Position numbers and translations under genes: made by a program. This document shows positions 32,566 through 42,325 of a stretch of DNA of 64,000 nt, in pieces (positions within the stretch are counted from its first letter, which is position 1; each line of letters opens with the position of its first letter). This stretch comes from CAXWPM01 sp965206125. GTDB taxonomy: Bacteria > Acidobacteriota > Terriglobia > 20CM-2-55-15. The DNA lies in the NCBI GenBank assembly GCA_965206125.1, contig CBDBIN010000046.1, positions 992,001 through 1,056,000 of the forward strand. Direction: 5' to 3'. The notes under the pieces were generated by a model. That model was not told the DNA's origin and ran no database searches. It saw only the letters and a program-made list of their open reading frames with translations.

Positions 32566-35175
32566 ATGAGACCGCTTGGAGAGTTGTGGCGCCGCTGCTC
32601 TTACCTGTTCAACCGACGGCGCATGGAAGCCGACCTTCGGGAAGAAATGGAATCGCATCGTGCTGAAATGGGTGATGCGGTCCGCTTCGGCAATACGCTG
32701 CGGCTTCGGGAAGAGTCCAGCGACGTGTGGGGATGGAACTGGGTGGACGACACTGTGCGCGACATTCGCTACGCGGCTCGGACGATGGTTCGAATGCCCG
32801 TACTCACGATCGTCGTGGTGTTGTCTCTTGGGGTGGGAATCGGAATCAACACGACGGTTTTCTCATGGATCCAGGCCTTTGTCCTTCAACCGATCCCGGG
32901 TGTCACCGATCCATCCGATTTCTACCTGATCGAGCCGAGCTCCGATGCGGGAACCTATCCGGGCGTCTCGTGGCCCGAGTACCTGGACCTTGCCGAGGGC
33001 GTCAGCTCGTTCAACGACCTGGCGGCTTTCCGGATGGTCCCGATCAACTTTGGCGAAGACGGACGAACCGAGCGTCTGTACGGTCTTCTCGTCTCCACCA
33101 ATTACTTCTCCACGCTGGGACTGGAACCTCTACTTGGACGTTTTGCCTGGTCCGGCGACGGCTCGAGCAACATGGAGGCCGTCGTTTCACACGGTTTCTG
33201 GCAGAGACGCTTGGGCGGTGACGGCGATGCGATCGGCAGTACGGTGCGAGTCAACGGCCAGGAGCTGACCGTGGTGGCAGTCACGCCTCCAGGGTTTCAG
33301 GGAACCATCCTCGGCCTGGAATTCGACTTTTGGGTTGCCGCGGGGCTGGCGCCGGTACTCTACGAAGGATCGCGCGAACTGGAAGAACGAAGCCAGCGTG
33401 GCTACTCGGTGATGGGAAGGCTGGCCCCTGGCACGTCCCACGCCTTGGCCCAGGGCGACGTGGACGCTGTGACCGCACGAATTGAACGGGACTTTCCCGA
33501 AGACAACGCCGGATTCCGGAGCGAGGTGATTCCGTTCTGGCGCGCGCCCAGGGGAGCCCAGCAGTTCGTGTTGCCCGGGCTCGCAATTCTTCAGACCGTC
33601 ATGCTGCTTCTGCTGCTGGCGGTCTGCGGCAACACCGCGAACCTGGTTCTGGCGCGGGCGACCGTTCGGCAGCGTGAAGTGGCCGTGAGGCTGGCAATCG
33701 GCGGCAGCCGCGCACGCGTCCTCCGGCTGCTGATGACCGAAAGCCTGCTACTGGGGCTTGCCGGCGCCACGATGGGAGTGCTGATTGCGACCTGGGGAAC
33801 AACCGCGCTGCGCGCCGTCCGGTTCTCCACCCTGTTCCCGATCCGGTTCGAGACGGGTGTCGATACGATCGGCCTCGCGTTTGCGGCAGCACTCGGCGTC
33901 GTGTGTGCGGTCGCCTTCGGAACGGCGCCGGCCCTGCAGTTGCTCCGGAGATCTCACCTTAGCCTTCGATCCCACAGTAGCGGGTTCGAGCCAAAGAAGA
34001 TGCGAAAGGCCCTGATGAGTATCGAAGCGGGGTTGGCTCTCATGGTCCTGCTGGCGGCCGGTCTCTTCCTTCAGGGTTTCCGCGAAACACTCGATACGGA
34101 TCCGGTTTTCCAGAGCGAGGGCCTGCTTCTCTCAGCCTACGATCTGTCCGGCGGTACGGCAGGCCACCTGGTATCGAGCCGCGATGCCGACAAAACCTAC
34201 GCCCGAACATTTACGGCGAGACTCCTGGAAGACCTGAGGGCACTACCGGAAGTGGAGTCGGCTGCGATCGCGATGTACGTGCCGATCGACATTCACGGCC
34301 TCCCGCTGGGGTCGTTCACTCTGGAAGGCCGCCCACAAACCGAACTTGCTCCAGACCGGGCCCTTTTGAACGTGGTGACCCGTTCATACTTCGAGACCAT
34401 GGGCCTCCCGCTGGTCCGGGGAACCGATTTCACTACTCTCGACGACACCACGACTCCGCTACAGGTGATCGTCAACGAAGAATTTGTCCGGCGATTCCTG
34501 GAGGGCTCCGAGCCGATCGGACGGCGGCTCGATGCGAGCGGACAAACATTTACGATCACAGGAGTCGTCAAGGATTCGGTGTACGAATCGTTCGGCGAGG
34601 CGCCGATCCCGTTCACCTACTACGCCTACAGAAATCGCATGCCCACCGATGGTCAGATACATCTCCGGACCCGCCGAGGCGGCGAGGCTCTGCTCGCGCC
34701 GGAAGTTGAGCGAGTGGTTCGCGCACTGGATCCCGCGCTTCCCGTCTTCGACGTACGAACGATGACCGAGCACCTCGAAACAAACCTCTTCCTCCGGCGG
34801 ATTCCCGCACAGATGTTCGTGGTCATCGCGCCGTTTCTGCTCCTGCTTGCGGCCATCGGGATCTACGCGGTCGTGGCCTACAACGTCACGCGCCGCACGA
34901 GGGAAATCGGCATCCGTCTGGCGATGGGGGCCAGCACCCGCACGCTCGTCAGACAGATTGTGGGTGAAAGCATGGGCGGTATCGCCCTCGGCATGGCAAG
35001 CGGGTGGTTGCTCGCATTCGTCGTCTACATCCACCTCGTGCCCGGAGCCCCGCTCGACCCGGCCGTCTTCGTGGGCATACCCTCGCTGCTGGCCGTTGTC
35101 GCGATCACGTCATGCTGGATCCCGGCTCGGCGTGCAACGCGACTGGATCCGGTGACCGCGTTGAGAGACGACTGA
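32566..35175 (+). CDS. Orphan ABC-transporter-like permease, ADOP type, pair 3
   Basis: 869 aa. N-terminal RRMEADLREEMESHRAEM is the ADOP opening, followed by TM1 (VLTIVVVLSLGVGIGINTTVFSWI), a MacB-PCD domain (PGVSWPEYLDLAEGVSSFNDLAAF), the first FtsX group with RQREVAVRLAIGGSRARVLRLL, a second periplasmic domain, and the last group with RRTREIGIRLAMGASTRTLV ending PARRATRLDPVTALRDD. Both FtsX signatures are preserved, so this is the most canonical of the three. ATPase partner not nearby. Confidence 0.9.
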   Translation: MRPLGELWRRCSYLFNRRRMEADLREEMESHRAEMGDAVRFGNTLRLREESSDVWGWNWVDDTVRDIRYAARTMVRMPVLTIVVVLSLGVGIGINTTVFSWIQAFVLQPIPGVTDPSDFYLIEPSSDAGTYPGVSWPEYLDLAEGVSSFNDLAAFRMVPINFGEDGRTERLYGLLVSTNYFSTLGLEPLLGRFAWSGDGSSNMEAVVSHGFWQRRLGGDGDAIGSTVRVNGQELTVVAVTPPGFQGTILGLEFDFWVAAGLAPVLYEGSRELEERSQRGYSVMGRLAPGTSHALAQGDVDAVTARIERDFPEDNAGFRSEVIPFWRAPRGAQQFVLPGLAILQTVMLLLLLAVCGNTANLVLARATVRQREVAVRLAIGGSRARVLRLLMTESLLLGLAGATMGVLIATWGTTALRAVRFSTLFPIRFETGVDTIGLAFAAALGVVCAVAFGTAPALQLLRRSHLSLRSHSSGFEPKKMRKALMSIEAGLALMVLLAAGLFLQGFRETLDTDPVFQSEGLLLSAYDLSGGTAGHLVSSRDADKTYARTFTARLLEDLRALPEVESAAIAMYVPIDIHGLPLGSFTLEGRPQTELAPDRALLNVVTRSYFETMGLPLVRGTDFTTLDDTTTPLQVIVNEEFVRRFLEGSEPIGRRLDASGQTFTITGVVKDSVYESFGEAPIPFTYYAYRNRMPTDGQIHLRTRRGGEALLAPEVERVVRALDPALPVFDVRTMTEHLETNLFLRRIPAQMFVVIAPFLLLLAAIGIYAVVAYNVTRRTREIGIRLAMGASTRTLVRQIVGESMGGIALGMASGWLLAFVVYIHLVPGAPLDPAVFVGIPSLLAVVAITSCWIPARRATRLDPVTALRDD

Positions 35176-35255
35176 GCCGTCTAGCAACTCCCACGGCTTC
35201 AATACCGGTGCGTTTGTTATTGAACCATCGGTACGGCCATGGTTGTCTATTGAGC

Positions 35256-36890
35256 ATGTTCCCGATTCTTTGGCTGGCACTCTGGCTCGGAGGATTGCAG
35301 GCCCAGCCCGCTCCCGGCCCAGATGCCCCGCGAGGGTCGATTGAAGGGGTGGTGGTTCGAGCCCTGGCCGCCGCGGCCGTACCGCAGCAATTGCCGGGCG
35401 CCAGGGTTGAACTCCGACCCGGCGATCGTCCCGTGTTCACGAGCCGCCGCGGCGCTTTCACCTTCCGAAATCTCGCACCCGGCCGCTACACGATCTCCGT
35501 GGCACGAGACGGATTCATCCTGCAGGAAGACCGCAGCCGCGGACTCACTGTATCGGGGCTGACCGTCACACTGGCCCCCGGGCAGACTTTGCAGGATATC
35601 GTGCTGCCGATGATACCGGCGCCGGCTCTGACGGGCAGCGTATTCGGCCCTCACGGGAATCCGCTGCCGGCCGCGCTGGTGCGGGCATACTCGCGCGAGT
35701 ACACGCCATACGGAACGCAGCTCACAATCGTGAAAACAGGAATGACCGACGACAGGGGAGAATTCCGCCTGTTCGGTCTGAACTTTGGCCAGTACTTCGT
35801 CAGCGCCGGATACGGCGACCGCGACCGCGCGGCCGCGATCGGAGGTGCGAAGTTGAGTGCGAACGTGTCGAAGGCGGATGACGGTTACGCGACGCTCTTC
35901 TATGGCGGAGCCCAGGACATCTCCAGGGCACAGGCTGCGCGTCTGGCGCTCGGCTCCTACCCGGGCACACTGAACATCTATCTGAGAGATTCCGCTCGAC
36001 TCAAAGTCCGTGGCCAGACGCTTCCACCGGTCGGCGGCACGCAGGTCGTGTTGGTCCCCAAAGGCAGCGATCTCACAGAGGCCGCCGACTTCATACGACC
36101 GGACACGAAGGGTGCATTCGAAATTCGTGGAGTTTCGCCCGGTGCTTATCTCCTGCTCGCGACGGCAGCCGGTGGCGCTCTGTCCTCAGACGTGATTGCA
36201 CTCAACGTGACGAATAGCGATATCGATGGCCTGCGCCTGCCGCTTGAACCAACGATTGGTGTCTCCGGCGAGTTGTTTTTGGAAGGCAGCCCCAGGGCGG
36301 ATCTTTCCGAATTGAAGGTCAAGCTGGTGCGCAGCACCACCGAGTTTGATCAAGAAATCGAAACTTTCGCCGGCGCTGATGGCGCCTTTACGCTCGAGCC
36401 CGTCGTTCCCAGAGCGGAGTACGACGTAGCCGTCGAACCGCTGCCGCCGGGTACCTACGTGAAAAGCATCAGCTTCGGTGGCCGCAGCATCCTCGGAGGC
36501 AAGTCTCGATTTGTTCCGGACACGCCGTTGCGAATCGTGCTCGCCGCCGCCACGGACGAATTGTCAGTGCACGTCACGAATGGGAGCGATCCGGTGGCCG
36601 GGATTGAGGTCGTGCTCATTCCCGGCCCGTCGCTGCGCCGACGAGCCGATCGATACATCACCGGTTTCACCAGCGAATCCGGAGATTTACTCTTGACCGC
36701 CGTTCCTCCCGGACAGTACACGGCATACGCCTTTGAGCAGATTGAACCGGGGGCTTATTACGCACTTCAGTACAATCCGGCGGCAGAAACTCGCTTGAGA
36801 GACCGCGCAGTTTCTGTGACTGTCGGCGAGACGAAGGCTATCCAATTGATAGTCATATCCGCCGAGGAGACAGCAGGGGGCCTGCAATGA
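35256..36890 (+). CDS. Secreted carboxypeptidase-regulatory-like beta-sandwich protein
   Basis: 544 aa from the ATG at 35256; the open frame extends far upstream through the permease gene without a credible start. Residues 1-15 are a short signal peptide (LALWLGGLQAQ). Several CarboxypepD_reg-like units follow: GSIEGVVVRALAA...TSRRGAFTFRNLAPGRYTIS, then TGSVFGPHGNPLPAALVRAY...TDDRGEFRLFGLNFGQYFVS, and later VSPGAYLLLATAAG and FTLEPVVPRAEYDV units. Such proteins are abundant in Acidobacteriota and are presumed adhesive or structural at the cell surface. The stop overlaps the next start in ATGA, so the two are coupled. Confidence 0.75.
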   Translation: MFPILWLALWLGGLQAQPAPGPDAPRGSIEGVVVRALAAAAVPQQLPGARVELRPGDRPVFTSRRGAFTFRNLAPGRYTISVARDGFILQEDRSRGLTVSGLTVTLAPGQTLQDIVLPMIPAPALTGSVFGPHGNPLPAALVRAYSREYTPYGTQLTIVKTGMTDDRGEFRLFGLNFGQYFVSAGYGDRDRAAAIGGAKLSANVSKADDGYATLFYGGAQDISRAQAARLALGSYPGTLNIYLRDSARLKVRGQTLPPVGGTQVVLVPKGSDLTEAADFIRPDTKGAFEIRGVSPGAYLLLATAAGGALSSDVIALNVTNSDIDGLRLPLEPTIGVSGELFLEGSPRADLSELKVKLVRSTTEFDQEIETFAGADGAFTLEPVVPRAEYDVAVEPLPPGTYVKSISFGGRSILGGKSRFVPDTPLRIVLAAATDELSVHVTNGSDPVAGIEVVLIPGPSLRRRADRYITGFTSESGDLLLTAVPPGQYTAYAFEQIEPGAYYALQYNPAAETRLRDRAVSVTVGETKAIQLIVISAEETAGGLQ

Positions 36891-38463
36891 CGGTCGGGCT
36901 CCTAATAGCGCTTGTCGCATTGCAGTTCACGCCCGAGGCCGGCACGATCGCCGGAACGGTGATCAAAGCAGGCACAGCGGTCCAGCAGCCGCTGGGGGAT
37001 GCACGGCTGGAACTCACCGGCGCTCCGGGCGCGCCAGTGGTGACGCGAACGGACCTGAATGGAGAATTCGCGTTCCCCAACCTACCGCCCGGGCAATACC
37101 GACTGACGGTCACCTGCGATGGATTCATTCGGCAGGAGTATGGGAAAAGGATCGTGGTCGCCGGCGGGCAGCAGGTCGGGGATGTCCTGTTTGAATTAGA
37201 ACCTGCACCAACGGTTACCGGCTGGGTTCTAGATAGTTTTGGTGAACCGATCGCCAACATCATGGTCGAGGCGCTGCACCGAAGCTACGACGTGCGCGGC
37301 AATCCCAGACTGGCCCGCGCCGCATCGGCCCTGACGGACGATCGCGGGGAGTACCGCATCTTCTGGCTAAACCCCGGAGAGTATTTTTTCTACGCGTCGT
37401 CGGCCTTGCCCGACAGCAAGGAAGAACAGCCCTTGCGCGTTGTCACGCCCACTTACTTTCCCGGTGTACGCGCACCTGACGATGCGAGATCGCTCCGATT
37501 GGACATTGGTCGAGAAATACCGGTCGACTTCCGGTTGTCACGGCGGATGTCGCTGTGGAAGGTCAGCGGTCAGACGATGAACGGAGAGACAAGCCGCTCT
37601 ATTGCAGCCACGATCACGCTGGCGCCGTCGACCCAAGATCCGGGCTCTTCCCGATATCGCGCCGCGAGTTCGGCGACTGGCCGGGAGCCCGGCCAGTTTT
37701 CGATCCTGAATGTCGTGCCAGGTTCGTATGTCCTCATGGCACGGAGCGGATCCGGGGATCAGGAATTAGCGATCTTCGAGAGCGTGTCGCTCCGTCCGGT
37801 GCCTTACAGTCAGGCGACGCGCCCCCCGGAGCATGAGGTTTCTCTGCGGTTGGCCCCACCGTTCTCAATCACTGGCCGATTGTTCGTCGAATCGCGTGAA
37901 GGTGCCGATCTGGGCGGAGCGAGCGTTGCGCTCATATCAGTCGATCCGGACATGCCGTCGCCTCGAAGAGTTTTCGCGCGTCCGGATGGTCAGCTCGTCC
38001 TGGACGACGTCGTACCGGGAAGCTATGTCCTGGAGATTTCCGGCTTGGCCCACGATCTCTATCTCAAGGCGGCACGATTCGGTGACGACGATATCCTGGA
38101 AGGGCCACTCACGCTGGACACACCTGACGCGGCGAACCCTCTTGGGATTCTGCTGGGTTCCGACGGCGGCCGCCTCGAGGTCGCGGCTTACAGGGATGAG
38201 GGCGAGCCTCACGCTGCGCACTTCGTACTCGTTCCGGACGTCACGCGCCGTTCTCGGAGAGACCAGTATCGCGTCACGATGTCCGGCCAAGATGGACCGG
38301 CGATCCTCGAGGGAATTCCCCCGGGGAGCTACAAGCTATTTGCCTGGGAGGTTTTGGTGCCGAACGCCTATCTGAATTTCGATTACCTGAAGGCCTACGA
38401 AGCTCTCGGCGTTGGGGTGAACATCGCGAGTGGCGATAATCCTCCGGTCTCGGTTCGACTGCC
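36887..38463 (+). pseudogene. Secreted carboxypeptidase-regulatory-like protein, 3' end cut by IS30 copy 2
   Basis: The native part codes about 525 residues, starting MTVGLLIALVALQFTPEAGTIAG, with repeated beta-sandwich units (QQPLGDARLELTGAPG...TDLNGEFAFPNLPPGQYRLT, TDDRGEYRIFWLNPGEYFFY). It is a paralogue of the preceding gene. At 38463 it runs into the right end of an inverted IS30 and the frame continues 73 codons in IS sequence to a stop at 38683. The homologous preceding gene ends about 30 residues after the corresponding VTVGETKAIQLIV region, so only the last residues are probably lost; a functional product is possible. Confidence 0.7.
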
Positions 38464-39463
38464 ACCTCAACCGATCGATGCAACACAAGCGTTGAATCGT
38501 TCTGCTGGAGTTTCAAACTCCAGCGTCTTACGCGGCCGTTCATTGAACTCACGTGCCACCTTGTTCAGGTGCGCCTGCGAGTGCACCGATAAGTCGGTTC
38601 TCTTTGGGAAGTACTGTCGGAGCAGGCCATTCGTGTTTTCATTGGAACCACGTTGCCATGGACTCTGCGGATCGCAGAAGTAGACGTCGATATCGGTCGC
38701 CAGGGTAAACCGCCGATGATCTCCCATTTCCTTGCCGCGATCCCAGGTCAGCGATTTATACAGCTCGGTCGGTAGTTTCTTCGCGTGCTTGATCAGTGCA
38801 GGCACGACGGTCTTGGTCTGTTTATCCGACACTTTCACCAACATCACGTAACGGGTATGGCGTTCGACCAGGGTCGCAATGTAGGTGTTGTTCGATCCCA
38901 CTATCAGATCTCCCTCCCAGTGACCGGGAACGGCACGATCTTCGACCTCGGCCGGGCGCTCACGAATCGATACGATATCGGCGAGATCCCCTTTCCCGTG
39001 ACCTTTGTGACTGGAATGTCGGGATCGACGAATCGTTCGTCTCGACCTCAGATGTCTAAGTAGTTCTTTCTTAAACACCCCGCGCGCCTGCACGAATAGG
39101 CTGCGATAGATCGTCTCGTGGGACACGTGATACGACTCATCCTCTGGATAGGATCGCTTCAGCCAGCCGGCGATCTGTTCGGGCGACCAATTCCGCCGGA
39201 GCTTCCTCGCCACCATTCGCCGTAACCGCGGATGGCGACCCAACTGACATCGCTTCGGGCGACGGGCCCGGTTCCAAGCCTGTTCATCGGCGACAGACGC
39301 CCGGTAGTCATCATAGCCCCCATTGCGCTGGATCTCCCGGCTCACCGTCGAGGGTGAACGCCCCAGACACTCTGCGATCGAACGCAACGACTGCTCGGCC
39401 GCGATCCCGCGGGAGATCTCCTCACGTTCCGACAGGCTCAAAGCCAACCTCGACCGTCGTCGT
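38464..39463 (-). mobile_element. IS30-family element, copy 2, 5'-truncated
   Basis: From the right end (TGCCACCTCAACCGATCGAT region) to 39463 the sequence is nearly identical to copy 1. At 39463 identity stops abruptly within transposase codon ~62 (shared up to ACGACGACGG on the coding strand), and the left end is missing. The truncation joins directly to a TolC-like gene stump. Confidence 0.88.
38467..39463 (-). pseudogene. IS30-family transposase, copy 2, lacking about 62 N-terminal residues
   Basis: The catalytic DDE core (GHWEGDLIVGSNN, DPQSPWQRGSNENTNG) and second HTH are intact, with one Leu-to-Phe change (AREFNE here, ARELNE in copy 1). The first HTH and start codon are gone. The frame is open in phase with the upstream TolC-like stump, giving a 418-427-residue chimeric frame beginning with a secretion signal. 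Confidence 0.85.
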
Positions 39464-39723
39464 AGGTCGAACACCGGATCGTAGAAGCCCCTCTCTACGT
39501 CAATTCCGGCCCGCGCCTGCTCGACCCGAAGCCTTTCGACGACGAGTTGGGGGTTGCTCTCCAACGCCAACTCCACTGAACGGCGCAATGAGAGCGGGGC
39601 CTCCCCAGCCAGCGTCGCCTTTCTCAACTCCATACCACTGGGCGTACCTTGAGCGAACGCCGGCGTCTCACAATGGAAGGCGAGACACGCCACAACAGCA
39701 GCCGCGAAACCGGCTATCCTCAT
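39464..39723 (-). pseudogene. 5' stump of a TolC-family outer-membrane efflux protein
   Basis: Starts at the ATG at 39723 with GGAGGA upstream (an ATG at 39750 overlaps the receptor stop as ATGA). Signal peptide MRIAGFAAAVVACLAFHCETPAFAQ, then PLSLRRSVELALESNPQLVVER, the typical first TolC helix (L-x-A-x-x-x-N-P-x-L). Only about 87 codons remain before the IS30 junction. A TolC following a TonB receptor gene suggests a lost export operon (inference). Confidence 0.75.
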
Positions 39724-39746
39724 GCTACTTTTCCTCCAACTCGTGT

Positions 39747-42125
39747 TCATCGGTCCTGCCCCGGTCTGCGGCCGGTGCCGGCCTCACCGGCCACCGGGTT
39801 GTCATCTGAAACCCCGGACCTGATCGGTCGCCGGAACTCCAGTTCGTAGGAGAACCGCAGGCCGCGTCCCATCTCCGGGACCAAGGTCTTGATGAAGCTG
39901 GCGTGGTTACGGTAGAGGCGGTTCCCCGCGTTGTAGAGATTGAACGCCAGGTTGTGCGACGAATACTCCCTGGGGATCGTGTAGGTTACCGCCAGGTTGA
40001 CCAGACCGTATCCCGCAGTGCGGCTCTCACCGGCAAACACATCCTCACGGGCATCGGCGACTACGATCTGCGGCTGGAAACGTATTCCACGTAAACTGTA
40101 ATCGAGGCCGAATGTCGCTCGGAGCGGCGGGATGCGCGGAGCAGGGCCGCTGTCGAAGGCGAGTTTCGTGTCGACCATTTCCATGCCCATGTTCAGCCAG
40201 GCCGAACTGGGCAGTGCGACGTCCAACGAAAGCTCCATGCCACGAAAACGACCATCGCTTTGGGCGTACTCCGCCTCGAGAAGACCCTGCCGGGCCTGAG
40301 GCCTGGGCGCCAGGAACACAAACTCGTCGATGTCGTAGTAGAAGACGCTCACTCCTCCGCGAAAGTTGCTCTGCCGATGCCGGAACGCAAGGTCGACTCC
40401 GGTGGTTCGCTCGCGATGGAGCCTTGGATTGCCAATGTCAAACGTTGCCCGGCCGGCGTGCGGGCCGAAGCTGTACAGTTCCTCCAGTGCGGGCGCCCGG
40501 TAGGACGTGTTGGCATGCGCCCGGAACGTCCCGCCGTCCCAGGCCTCGTAGAGCGCCCCGACCGCAACCGAAGCACTCGTGTAGCTGCGATCCCGAGGGA
40601 CGAACCGCTCAGTCCGGAGGTCCCCGGGGATTTCTTCCTCGTTCAGCCCGGGAGTCCGCCGACGGGTGAGAAGCCCGCGGGGGGCGTCGCCCGCATACTC
40701 GATGCGGCCACCGAACTCGAGCCCGACCTGATCGAGTGCCAGCTCTTCGAGGGCAAAGACCGCAAAGCCGCTCCTGCGGACAGGCGGCGACAATGGCTGC
40801 ACCCCTGCCGGCCGGTACATGCGGCTTGACGCCTCGACGCCAAAGCGACCGCCCAGGCGGCCTATCGGTTGCTGCTCAAATAACACCCTGTAGGTCAGCT
40901 TTCGATTTCCGAACGTCGTTGAAACCGGAGGCGTCTCCCCACTGAACGTTTCCACCTCGTTGTGGTTCCAGTAGCTGTAGTTCATCGAGAACTCCAACCC
41001 GTCGATGACCGTGCCCAGGTCGGTGGCGCCACCGAAGACGCGGACGTTGTGGCGACGGAAATCGATGTTCACTTCCTCCAGGTCAGTGACCCTGGCGCCG
41101 TCATCCTGCCGGAATTCGTCGGCGAACGGAATGCCATAACGACCCGCGGTTGCGCTGTAGTCGACTCCCAGGAACGCGTTGCCGTCGTACCAGCCGAACC
41201 CTCCGGATCTGTTGCTGGTCCGACTCCTGGAATTGGCTACCGCCCCGATCGGAGTGTCGTAGTCGCCGGCACGCTGTCCACCGCCGCCGGCCCAGAGTTG
41301 CCAGTTACCCTGGCCGTATTTCACGTTCGCGTTGCTGGCGGCGTAGGCGTTTCCCGTTCCCCCGGCCGAGGACACGCTGCCACGCAAACCCTGGTAGGGC
41401 AGGTTGTACGACTCAACAGGGGTGCGCACGGCGTTGAACATGCTGCCCGTGGAGTTGCTGCCGTAGAGCAACGTTTCGGGGCCCCTGACAAATTCCAACT
41501 GGTCGAGGCCGAGAGCACCGTTCGGTTCGATGTGGTCACCGGACTGAGAAGCCAAAGAGCCTCCCGCGACGCCGTCCTCGAGGATCATGACCCGGTCGCC
41601 ATCGAATCCACGGACGATTGGCCTCGTGATCGCGGCACCGAAACTTCGCCTGGAGACTCCGAGTAGAGGATCGAGCGCATCGCCCAGCAAAGACGAGCCG
41701 GTCGCGGGAATCTGGACTGGATCTAACACTGTGACGGTGGCCACAGCATCGTCAGTCGTCTCGGGTCGATCTGCCTCAGCGTAGGTCGTCTGCTGCGAAC
41801 CAAGGCCGGATCCCAGCCGCATGACCAGCGTCCGGCTTTCCCCAAGCGTTACCGGTACGCCCGACACCTCCGCGGAGAGCAGCCACCGGAACGCCGCTAC
41901 CTCATACGATCCCAACGGCAAGTTTTCGAACCGAAACCGGCCGTTCGTGTCGGTTTCGGCAATTCGTCCCAACGGGGTCAACAGCACAGTGGCACGGTGC
42001 ACCGGGGCGTCGGTCGGTAGTGTGACCACGCCCTCGATGACTCCGGTGGACTGAGCCTGGGAGGGCAGGCAGAGCATGGTTAGCAGAAATCCCGCAAGAA
42101 GCGGGGACAAGACAGCGCGTTTCAC
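39747..42125 (-). CDS. TonB-dependent receptor with N-terminal carboxypeptidase-like domain
   Basis: 792 aa from a GTG at 42125, which has GGAGG five bases upstream; an ATG at 42164 adds 13 residues but lacks a site. Signal peptide VKRAVLSPLLAGFLLTMLCLPSQAQ. A CarboxypepD_reg-like domain (GVIEGVVTLPTDAPVHRATVLL...GRFRFENLPLGSYEV) precedes the plug (ITRPIVRGFDGDRVMILEDGV, SGDHIEPNGALGLDQLEFVRG, LLYGSNSTGSMFN). A 22-strand barrel follows, ending ...SYELEFRRP. The plug's GDHIEP/LEFVRGP region resembles zinc/metal receptors of the ZnuD kind (weak). Imports a siderophore-, metal- or sugar-type ligand with TonB-ExbBD energy. Confidence 0.85.
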   Translation of the reverse strand: MKRAVLSPLLAGFLLTMLCLPSQAQSTGVIEGVVTLPTDAPVHRATVLLTPLGRIAETDTNGRFRFENLPLGSYEVAAFRWLLSAEVSGVPVTLGESRTLVMRLGSGLGSQQTTYAEADRPETTDDAVATVTVLDPVQIPATGSSLLGDALDPLLGVSRRSFGAAITRPIVRGFDGDRVMILEDGVAGGSLASQSGDHIEPNGALGLDQLEFVRGPETLLYGSNSTGSMFNAVRTPVESYNLPYQGLRGSVSSAGGTGNAYAASNANVKYGQGNWQLWAGGGGQRAGDYDTPIGAVANSRSRTSNRSGGFGWYDGNAFLGVDYSATAGRYGIPFADEFRQDDGARVTDLEEVNIDFRRHNVRVFGGATDLGTVIDGLEFSMNYSYWNHNEVETFSGETPPVSTTFGNRKLTYRVLFEQQPIGRLGGRFGVEASSRMYRPAGVQPLSPPVRRSGFAVFALEELALDQVGLEFGGRIEYAGDAPRGLLTRRRTPGLNEEEIPGDLRTERFVPRDRSYTSASVAVGALYEAWDGGTFRAHANTSYRAPALEELYSFGPHAGRATFDIGNPRLHRERTTGVDLAFRHRQSNFRGGVSVFYYDIDEFVFLAPRPQARQGLLEAEYAQSDGRFRGMELSLDVALPSSAWLNMGMEMVDTKLAFDSGPAPRIPPLRATFGLDYSLRGIRFQPQIVVADAREDVFAGESRTAGYGLVNLAVTYTIPREYSSHNLAFNLYNAGNRLYRNHASFIKTLVPEMGRGLRFSYELEFRRPIRSGVSDDNPVAGEAGTGRRPGQDR

Positions 42126-42236
42126 TACGTCCTCCAATCCATTAATTAATGATGTCAGTCGCATACCGGCACGACGGCATATTCGCTCCCAGCGTCACAG
42201 TGTGCCGATCAGATATTCTACAGTGCTCTCGGCCGG

Positions 42237-42288
42237 CCCGGATTACTCATAAACTGTATACAGCTGCAGCAGATACGAATAATCCGGG
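42237..42288. repeat. Imperfect inverted repeat upstream of the TonB receptor
   Basis: CCCGGATTACTC (42237-42248) and GAATAATCCGGG (42277-42288) match at 11 of 12 positions; between them are GTATAC and CAGCTG palindromes. It lies in the divergent region between the receptor and the Yip1 gene. It could be a small non-autonomous mobile repeat or a regulatory hairpin. Confidence 0.4.
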
Positions 42289-42325
42289 CTAGACTAATGT
42301 CGGCCGGACGGGAGGGAGGGCAAAG

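Noticed and set aside
35004..35255. N-terminal extension of the surface protein into the permease gene
   Set aside because: It is the permease 3' coding sequence in another frame, with no homology or ribosome site.
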